A stretch of DNA of 21,559 bases, from positions 1 to 21,559 of the forward strand of contig CAXNAA020000407.1 of assembly GCA_964200075.2 (NCBI GenBank), given 5' to 3'. Position 1 is the stretch's first letter; each line of letters opens with the position of its first letter. Made by a program: the position numbers and the translations under genes. The notes below the pieces were generated by a model that saw only the letters and a list, made by a program, of their open reading frames with translations, was not told the origin of the DNA and searched no databases. The DNA comes from Sphacelaria rigidula (lineage: Eukaryota > Phaeophyceae > Sphacelariales). Shown in pieces: positions 1-9,900 of the stretch.

Positions 1-815
1 GTGATGCGCCCACATATCCGAAAAAGGTAGACAGGCGTCCAGAATAAATGGGACGACAACACAACACACACACACAATTGCCCCAGATTTTTTAACAGAT
101 AGGCATCTTCCCCTTGGTTAAACGATTAATACAATATGCTGATCATGGCCCAACTCGTCCGTGTCGACGAGATATCGCTTTGAGAGCTTAAATCCGTGTC
201 TACGCTGGCCCAGCTTGTACGAGGTCTGGGTATCTGTACTGCGGGTACTCTCACGGTGTACAGCATCCCTAGTGATTACGTATTTCATCCTACAACAATA
301 TCTTCAGCACTAAAATAAACACTGATTGCAGCATATATATCTCAAACGCTTGTTAAGCTGTTTTCCCTGCAGATTTAGCTGATATAATGAAAACCCCGAA
401 GAATAGATTAGGGCAGAGATAACAACCGTCGGGGTTCTCGGGTATAGAACTAGAACTTGTTGGTCGTACGGGTGCAACACCCCGCAACCTGACCTTGAGT
501 CTGAGAGTGCCCTGCTGGGCGAAACCTCGCGAGAAAAATGGCGGCCTCTTTTTACATACGTGCCGCCTTTCTGTCCGCTTGCACTGCCGTTGCATTCGCG
601 AACGAACAGCACTCTCAATTGCGCCAGTGTGCATTTATCCGCGTACGGGACATTCCTCTAGCACTCACGTGAAGAACAGGCAGCAGGTATTGCTCATTCC
701 TCCGTCTGGTTCATCAGCGATTCGAGAGACCAACGACGACGAAGTGGATCAATAAGTTCATCAAAGGGTAGACGCATACGTTTGTTGGTTCAACGCAAGG
801 AAGAAGCTTTTGATC
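1..815 (+). other. 5' flank and probable 5' UTR/promoter region of SHMT
   Basis: No confident gene. Contains a short CA-rich tract (about 60-77). The in-frame stop at 753-755 fixes the beginning of the SHMT frame. Short overlapping open frames on both strands between 310 and 755 have no recognisable motifs and look like chance frames. I could not identify a TATA box or initiator with confidence. Confidence 0.5.
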
Positions 816-908
816 ATGTTCCTGCCCGTGCTTCGTCGCAAAATGACGGCCACCGCGATGGCCACGGCGGCACCCGTACGTCGCGCGATTTCCTCGGAGA
901 CTCGAGAG
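816..908 (+). CDS. SHMT: SHMT exon 1: start codon and organelle-targeting leader (residues 1-31)
   Basis: Encodes a leader beginning [20 protein letters not shown] (positions 1-20) and ending SSETRE, then donor GTGAAC. It is rich in Ala, Thr and Arg and would form a basic amphipathic segment, typical of a mitochondrial presequence; VRRA/IS (22-26) is a plausible processing region. The frame joins in phase 0 to the conserved [18 protein letters not shown] start of mature SHMT. An in-frame stop at 753-755 precedes it. Two further in-frame ATGs, at 843 (M10) and 858 (M15), could shorten the leader. The exon has no strongly conserved residues, so the assignment rests on frame, splice sites, composition and position. 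Confidence 0.82.
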
Positions 909-3900
909 GTGAACTGCTTCCTGCGAACCCTGCACTGTACTGTACTGTGCACGCTGTTCCTGCGTTTTATTCGAGTCCTTGGTTTGGTGTCTTTCGTGCC
1001 ATGGATATATTTCGTTCGTTATCATGCGCACGGCACGTAGTTTCCGATAGAGCGTGTGTGCATGTCAAAGATGACAACGTTCCGCCGTTTTGACGCACGC
1101 GTTGCTAGACGGGGCTAACCTCCGGTGCTTTACCATGTACTTCCGTGCCGCTCTGCTTGTTTGCTTTATGACCGTGTGTTTCCAACCTGCAGTGGGCGAA
1201 CGCGCTGAACAAGCCGTTAGAGGAAACGGACCCCGATCTCTACGATATTATCGAACATGAAAAGGTGAAGACGATTATCCAAATCTCATGTCGGGTGTAA
1301 TGCCGTCATCTGTATGTGCCATCCCGTTGTATCGCTAACTTTGATCAAGATTTTGCATGACGCCGGAGGTTGAGAAGGGATGATCGGGCATACTATAGTA
1401 AAGGGCGTGTACCATAGACGGCTGGTAACCGAGCTAGGCAAGAAACGTGAAGGAACAAACCAAGTGATAATTTTTCATCACGCTGACTAGGGATGGGTTT
1501 TTTTTCGTAGGCGTGTTCATCGAAGCCACCGTGTGTCGATGTCCATAGTCATGGGCTGTGCCGCCTGTTTCGTTGCAAGTTCAGCGCATGCGTTTCACCA
1601 CGTACGTCGGGCGTGATAGCGGTAGAAATTACCTGACACATGTTCCGTGTATCGGCATTACCTACGAAGTGGTCGTGTCACACAGAAATATCTCCTCCTG
1701 CCACTTGGATGTGTCAGTCTAACGCACGTACGATCCAGCCCCGTTCCCGACGGACTGTTCCGTATTGTAGTCGGGCATCACGTAGATTCACCACATCATT
1801 CCTGCACACACAAAAAACCTTGTCATTACTGACCATCCCGTGCTACCCGTCCAGAGACTGTCGTGAGATGGCAGCAATGCGGCGCAATTGCGACACACAT
1901 ACTGACGAAACAGGCAGGGCGAACAGAACTCCTGCTTGTGCTGCTATGTGTAAAGTACTGTATAGTCAGCACAGCAGCGCGCGGGTCGATTTGAACTCCG
2001 TACCCCTTTTGTTACGCGCTGTACCGTCCGCGCTGTATGTATATACCCGCTCGTCACTTGTACGTCTTGTGTACAGTAGTTTTTTGCCCTCGCCCTTGAT
2101 GTACCGTACCGTAAAATCCCGCCAGCGCTTGGACGCCAAATATCACAAATCGAGCCTACACTAGACGTGTCGTGCTCGTGGATCCACCACTTGTGTAACT
2201 GAAGCTGCCTGAGTTGAAAAGTATATGTCATGGGTTGGATGCCACAACACGGCATGGTGATTTGTCTTTTGGAGCTGGCGCTCGGAAATCAGAGGGCACG
2301 CGATCAGCTGTAGCGTAAGAGCTATCGGATTTAGAGCATTGGAAGCCGATGTTTCTTCCAATATCCAACATTTTGGATCGTCCAGATAATCACGTTTGTC
2401 ATTCTCCAGATCCCGTAGCTCTGCACTGTACTCTGACGAGTTGTCTAAGAAACCAAGCACGGTAAAATAATGTTCGTACCCCGGTGGCGACTAGAAGCAA
2501 GTATCGCATAGTACGCACGACATGACTCACTAGATCCTGAATGACGCTGGAGTCCGCGGGGCATTTTCAACAGATTACTGAGTTCTCCAGGGTAATTAAA
2601 TACATCGATCGACTAGGGGAACTGTAGCGAGTACACTTTATGTATACACTTCCTGTTGTAGATGTGACCACCACCTCTCTATGAAGCCGACCCGCTCACC
2701 AATCACCCGGGCCCGTCATCCCTGACCTGTTAACCCTGAGACTGTCATCTCCCAATCCCCAGTCCGTGCTACGGTCGTGCCTCTCACTGCGGGAGCGGCA
2801 ACACCGCGCCCCCGTCTCTCAATCCATTCCTTGTCCCAAGCCGAGCATCTGCATGGCCACCAACTTCAAGTCCCTTCCCAATCCCACACCCTCCGTCCCT
2901 TGCTCCGTCTCGAAAGGGATGCGTGGTCAATGGTCAAATGACTAAGGCAAGCAACAAATGAGTACGCATTGNNNNNCCGCAAGGGGGGGGGGGGTCTAGG
3001 TAAAAAAAACAACAAAAAAAAAAAACAAAACCCCCCCCCCCCCCCCCCCCCCCCCCTACACCGAGCGAGAAGCTATAATATACACGCGCTCTGTTCTGAG
3101 CAAAATAGGCCACATCCATTGTCCACGAATGTCTCTTTCACAGATTAGCAAGAACATGGGACGTCAGAGCTTTTCCGACAAAACAATGGGACACAGGGTT
3201 TCGACGGAAGTAGATCATGAGTATAATGCAAGGTAAATGATAGATGAGCGCCCCGGGATATCCTCACCGGTAACCTGCCTTTCCTACGATCTATTTCCCA
3301 TCGGTTAGTCGCGTGCTTTAATCAACAACTTCGTCGAGAACGTCATGCATGAGCGAAGAGCATATGGTGTATGCTGAACTGCGGTATATTTGGAATATTT
3401 CGTTGAACCTGCGCCATCGAGGCGTCTTCCCATGTGGTGTCTGGCATATCGTACCGTACCCAATATTTGACCATCCAGAGCTATTCAAACTGTTCGGGGC
3501 TACACGGTAGCCGCTTTGCGTCCGTTATTGTCTTCGAGGGAAGTTGGCGCAAATGGAAGATTTGGAATAGGGGGTATTGAAACCCACGAGAATTGGTTCG
3601 GTTCACTCCTGTCGTCTGTAGATGGTGCATACCACCGTCACATGATACCGACCATCACTTTCACTTTTCTGCTACACTACGGCGGTCACACCTTCGAGTG
3701 TTGTCTAATTCGAGAGATCTCGTGGACATTTCCCGGAAAATGTGATTCTTTCTCGCCGTTCCCAGTTTTATTCATCTTGATTTACATCGCAAACGGCTGT
3801 CTCGCATTGCGGAAGAATCACATTTTCCGGGAAATGCCCACAAGATCTCTCGAATTAAACAACACTCGAAGGCTTGACCGCCGTGGTGTAGCAGAAAAGT

Positions 3901-6900
3901 GAAAGTGACGGTCGGTATTACGCGACGGTGGTGTGCACCATCATCTACACGCAAGGTACCAACATTCTCCTTAGCTCGAACTACAGTAGTGGGCGGTCTA
4001 ACTATTCATTTTGTAGCATTTTGTAATTTTTTTGTGATTGGCGATTATTTTGGGCTCTTTTCGCTTGCCAACCCCCAACACATCGGAGATATGAAGATAT
4101 TTGTACCCGCTCCATATTCCAAGAAGAAAATAGCGTCTGTACTCAGTGTTGAGTGACTTACGGGCTGACCGGTCATCGGGGGTCCTGCCACGTTTCAGCC
4201 CAGATTCTTACTCTTCAGTATTTTCGGTCGATCGAACCCGTCCCGATCACATGTGTAAAAAGATGTACAGCTTTATTTTTTTGTAATTCTGCCTACACGG
4301 TGGACTAGGGCCGAAAAACTGTGTATCACGGTCAATAACACCCTCCTGGTAAACGGGGTATTTACTCGTTCCGCCCGATAACACCAACTAACCTTTGACA
4401 TGAGCACTGTGTTTCGAAGGTGATGTGATTTTTTGTACCAACGTCTATCGACGCTAGCAATTTCCAGTTCTATCGAAAAGTAGTAAGCGAGGAAAACCAC
4501 CAGACACCCCTGAATAGTTGGACCGCCCACTACTGTAAGTTATAATGATACCTGGATAACCGTGTATCTCTCCAGTTCTGATCGCTCAGTATGAGCAATG
4601 ACCAGACGAATGGTTCATGAACAAAGTTGAGCACTTCCCCCTTTCATGGCAATAAGTGGTGGGTACAACATGAAATAAACAATTACCGTGTTCTAGTGAC
4701 GGTCCCGTTGGGAAGGGGGGGGGGCGTTTGTTGGGAAGGGGGTCGATGAAGTCATGGTTGATTTTGTGCGGGGGGCTAACGCGTTCACCAGCAAAATATG
4801 TCCGACGAAAATTGAATATACTGTATGATGGTGCTGCTTTTTTACTCGAACAGTACCAGTGCAGAGGAAGAGGAAAATATCGAGGGAAGAAAAATCTATA
4901 GCATTCTGCAGGGGTGTGTAGACACTGGAGCTGCAGCGTCCTTCCCCGTCTCCCGTGTAGGGTGCGTATCCAGCAGATAATCAAGCTGCGGACAGTCTTG
5001 CATTCAATGGGTAGTCGAGATCTTGTACGAACATGCCCCCTCGCCCGAGTGCCGTACAGTGCACCACTGCGAAGCAACAGGCAGACAACCTCGACAAAGA
5101 TGGGACTTTTGATAGTGCCTGTCGTTCATGGCCACACACCGGTGATCCAGTGTATGAACAAGAGGACCAACAAATTGTCGTGTCGACAGTGGGAGCCGTG
5201 CCTATACAGCCTGGAATCCTGGTATGCGTCCGACCCCCGTTTACCTCGCCGGGAAAAAAAAGTGTGGGTACGCATTGGACGGGTCTGAGGCCGCTCCTTA
5301 TAACCGACAAAAATAAAAACCTGGAAAAGTGCCTTTTTACAGCTTTCACGTCGTTTTACGCCCCTAAAAAGAGCTAGGCGGAACTTGACACCTTGGACTG
5401 ACTTGCTCTACCAATAGAGGCGATTCCAGGCCATCTTCCCGTTTTCCGGTGGCCGCAGTTTTTGTTTTGGCCAAACAAACAAAAAATCTCCGAGAAAAGT
5501 AAAAAACAGTCAAGTCCAGAGAAATGTGGCGATTTGTTGTAGACTTGACTGCTTTTTACCGTTCATCGAGAAAAAATCTTGTTTGACCATAATAAAAACA
5601 GCGGCCACCGGAAAACGGGAAGATGGCCCGGAACCGCCTCAACTAGTAGAGAAAGTCATTCCAAGGTGTCAAACTCCTCCTGACTCTCTTTTGGAGCGTA
5701 TAACGACGTTAAAGCTCCAAAAAGGCACTTTTCTAGATTTTTATTTCTGTCTGATATAGGGAGCGGCCTGACAAAGTTACTCGGAGAAAGGGAGGGCAAA
5801 AAATCGTTAAAAAAAACCCGACGTACGTGCCACACTTTTTTCTACAATAATTCCTAAAGTGTGCTGTACTGTAGTACAATGTGGTCACGCAGAAGCACGC
5901 TGCGTTCCCTCGGCTCTGCGCGGTGTTCAGCGAGTTTGTCGAGGAGCAATGCATGCATGTTGTGCAGAGTTGGAGGATGAGCTCGCCGCCCTAAGGCTTT
6001 GAAGCGTAGCCTCAAACACGCACCAAATGCATCTCGACCGGTGATTAGAGTGTCATTGAAGCGCGTTCCCCCTGGACGATATGCTTTCTCAGCAACCTTC
6101 AATTCAAGGATGCTTGGTGCAGAAATGGCTCCAAGGAGGCTTCGTATGTACGAATCTGCGAAGGGAAATATATCCCATCTATCCATGTATTGGAGCCTCT
6201 GACCGCGAAGCAGTATTTGTCCTTTTGAGTCCACTTGGTGGGCCACATCGGTGCACCATTCTTTGTGTATCGTAACAAATTGTGAACGATCGTTTATGCA
6301 TTACCACAGGTATCACGCACTGTGGTTAATCGGAGGATTGAGTTGCACAAACTGGTCTACGAGTGTTGACTTCGGCGTGCTGATGCATCCACCCCGTCTC
6401 TATTGACCCCCCCCCCCCCCCCCCCCCCCCCACCACACCGGCCGCGGCCGGCGCCCCCCGACTGTCCCTCCCGCGGCCGNNNNNNNNNNGGTTGCACCAA
6501 CCGGGTTACCGGTGTTTCCCTCGGGGGGCTGCTGCATCCCCCCCCTCTCTTTTGCCCCCCCCCCCCCCCCTCTTTTGACGAAATCACAGGTTCGGCAGCG
6601 CGACAGCTTGGTTCTCATAGCCTCGGAGAACTTCACCTCCAAGTCGGTTTACGATGCGCTCGGCTCTGTAATGTCCAACAAGTACAGCGAGGGATACCCG
6701 GGGGCTCGATACTACGGTGGAAATGAACAAATCGACAAGGTACGTATTTTTGTATGTGCTCTGGCTTGTGGCTAGTTTCGGTGCTACGCAAGCTGCGCTG
6801 CCCTCTGCTTTTCACACATGCAGTGAAACTTTGGGTGATCAAATTGCGTGGTATTTGCTGCAACATATATAAGGAGAAGGAGATGCACCTGTACTGTGTA

Positions 6901-9900
6901 GCACAGCCGACACGTGGAAGGTGAAAACAAAGTCTCAGCCAAGCATGATTCGAGGGGGGGGGGGGGAAAGTAAGTGGTGCGTTAGCTTAGGTTTAACTCT
7001 CTCTTTCAGGTGCAAGCAGACCTCAGGTATTTTGCTTGATTCAACCATATGTCGCCGAGCCTAAAACTGGGCACGCATGTCGGTTATGGTCTACTCTGAT
7101 CTTGTCGTTTATGCAAATATTCTTAGAGTACATGGTAGCCCTGTGTTCAGACCCGCACACGGTGAGACTCCATGTAGGAGGAGGTGCAGAGGATTTTTTG
7201 TCTTGCGGTCAAGAGATGGGAGCTGAAACCTGTATGTCTCGGTGTCTGTAGCTGCTGCGATGTTTTTCGCACATACATCATGATTGTTCCGCTACCCATG
7301 GAAAATAACATGTGCCTTTCTGCTCATGACACACACATAGGGCGAGGTAAGAGGTTGACAATATATTTGCACTAATAGCGATGTAGAGTGCGATACTAGA
7401 TCGTGTGTGTGTTTCGCGGTGTGTGTATACGGTGTATTGGGAGTCCGCATCAGGCATCTACATGGCTTACAGCGCATGTTTGTGTTACAATATTCTGCCA
7501 TATCAGCAACGTCCGCTTTCATCTCTGTATTGCTGTGCTGTCTCCATTGCAACATTCGCTGTCTGTCCGACGGCCGAAAGTGTTGCGTCACAGCTGTCGC
7601 AGCCTCTGCCTATGTGCAGCACGTAGCTCCACCACGAGCTCGTCAACGCTAGCAGCAAACGACGTCATATTATTTTCACTCTACGAGCTGGACCATCCTA
7701 GAAATGAATTTTCAGCTCCCACAGCCGTATCTCATCGACGTAAACGGACCGAGCAGTGATCTGCACAACTTATTGAGAATTGATCCTGTCGACTAGCGCA
7801 AGTCTATCTGTTGTATATCGTGGACATTTTTCTTTCTCGTTGACTGAAGACTATGTCGAAGAAATCTCATGTCGCATGGAGATATTCCCTCACTATAATC
7901 TAAACGAAACCCCGGACGACATGTACTGTGGGTGATTAACTTGGATGCGAAGATTCCCTGGAGCACGCGGAAAATATCGTATCCTGTTTTGTCCCATTTC
8001 GGAGGTTGTCCTCCCGAACCCATGAGCTGAGAAGAAAAAGTATCCTCCGAGAAAGCAGCAGGGAAATCGAGAATTTCACCGCCACCATGAACCATGGCAG
8101 CGCACAAGTTTTTTCTTCTCTCCTTCGATCTATTGGTCATTGTGCACATAGCTTCACACGATCGATTGATGAGAGTAATGAATGGACGAGCTGCTGACTT
8201 GTGATTGCGTTTCGGGCCCTGGTGTTCTCCTTGCTTTCGGTATGCACAGGTTGAGACGCTTTGCCAGACGCGAGCGTTGGAAGCGTTCGACCTCGACCCC
8301 AAGGAATGGGGGGTCAACGTTCAGAGCCTGTCCGGCAGCCCAGCCAACTTCCAGGTAAGGCGGTGTGCTTGTGCGCGGGTGCGCTTGCGTTTCCGACGAC
8401 AAAAATGACAGTCAACATACAAGATGAAAAACTTCATGTGTGGAGGGCACGTTCTTGTAATTCCGCATTTCCGATCTCCTGAATATCATCCGCGAGAGGT
8501 CATCCCTCATGACCAACAGCTTACTGGTCGACTCAAATCATTATCTGAAGGAGTAGCAACGTTTTCGCAGCATGTGCACAGACGAACTTGGAAAATACGA
8601 CCAGACCCCAGACAGCACCCGCGGTCGCCGAGCCTCGGGTGGGAGAAGAGTGTTGTCGTGTACATACGTGTATCACCCAAGACAACACGGCTTCTACTCG
8701 ATTTTTCCCTGCAGTGATGTGTCTCGTGATGGTCATTGTTTTCTGCGGCCATAAGTCGCTTCTAGAGCACGACCAGACGCACGGCAAAGGCAACCGTTCT
8801 GCGAGGACCGTCGGTTCAGCTTTCACGGCGCATCCAGCAGAGTGCCGGTCGTGTGTGCCCCTGTTTGCGACGCATGTTTTTATGGCACAACCCGTGCACA
8901 GATCTATAAGGTGGAGCTGAGCACATGCGTAGCAGCGTTGTGTGCCCATGGCTATACTCATCGAGGATCAGTCCCTGTGCGGCCGTTGATCAATCGATCA
9001 ACCAACCAATATCGAATATGTGTTGGTCCTGTTGTTGCCCCCCTCGACTTCGTTGCTTCGAGCTGTTTCGTTTTATTTCAGGCTCCCTTGCATCTCTCCG
9101 CATCCGGGGTGTGTGTGTGTGTGTGACGCGTTTTTTCACCGCTTTTTTTGGTGAAATCAGGCGTATACGGCGTTGCTGCAACCGCACGATCGTATCATGT
9201 CCCTCGACCTGCCGCACGGCGGGCACTTGTCGCACGGCTACCAGACGGACACCAAAAAGATTTCCATGGTGAGAATAAGTGTGTACAGTGTGTGTGCAAA
9301 TGTGTGGAAGTCTTGGAGAAGAGTACAGTCCCTTCGTCTTTGTTCACTTGACGCCGTGACCCACGACACCGTTCCGGTTAGCTTCCCCTGATCGCGCGAG
9401 AGCTACGAGTTTCGCCTGAAAGTAGAGACACATACAAGTATATGCAGTAAGTGCATACTTGGGTGGACATGTAACCCTGATGATGTCTGTGGTGTGGTGA
9501 AGTTTTATCTTTATTATTCTGTTAATGTTGATTATTCATTTGTTGCACTGTGAAACCTTCCCTTTTTTCTGAAAGAGTCTATGGTTTCAAGCGGTGCAAC
9601 CCATTTCCCGCCGCTACCCGTCCCTTCGGACGAATCCAGGGTCCAAATGGATAAGCATATGGCCCCTCATTACCCGCTTGCACATCGGACTCGCGGTTTG
9701 GGGCAGCACTCTCACACCGCGTCAACTCTCGCCAATCAACTTCATCCGACCAGCTTTTGTTTACTCGCGTACTCAATGAAGCATCAACACTTTCGACGGT
9801 AGAAATGAGATACTTGGAAGAAAAAACCAACCGCATCGGGAATCGAACTCACGTCCCCGTCACACCAGATGCGACAGCCGAACCATTACGCCACCAGGGG

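Larger units (their letters stand above)
1265..6589 (+). other. SHMT intron 2 (about 5.3 kb, with two assembly gaps)
   Basis: By far the longest intron. It contains a dispersed 64-bp repeat (2901-2964), two N gaps, long C and G homopolymers, a foldback (3588-3969), a mariner-like MITE (3984-4535) and a PIF/Harbinger-like MITE (5289-5768). It also has two unrecognised antisense open frames (2161-2490 and 5854-6300). In 1265-2160 I see nothing beyond a weak tRNA-like B-box on the minus strand near 1985-2005. In 2500-2900 I see only C-rich unique sequence, and in 4560-5280 unique sequence with a G10 tract. True length is uncertain because of the gaps. Confidence 0.85.

Noticed and set aside
1976-2045. 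Minus-strand tRNA-like B-box (GAGTTCAAATCGACC) in intron 2
   Set aside because: Only the B-box region is suggestive; I could not find a matching A-box or stems, so it was not listed as a feature.
4586-5077. 163-codon antisense open frame
   Set aside because: Cys/His/Arg/Pro-rich translation typical of non-coding DNA, with a G-run translated as Pro; no motif.
5033-5377. 114-codon plus-strand open frame in intron 2
   Set aside because: Its first half looks moderately protein-like, but its C-terminal end reads into the palindromic MITE at 5289, and no motif or splice partner was found.
7793-8317. 174-codon antisense open frame overlapping intron 3 and exon 4
   Set aside because: Part is the shadow of exon 4. 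The rest (with [20 protein letters not shown]) looks mildly protein-like but has no recognisable motif, so it was not called.
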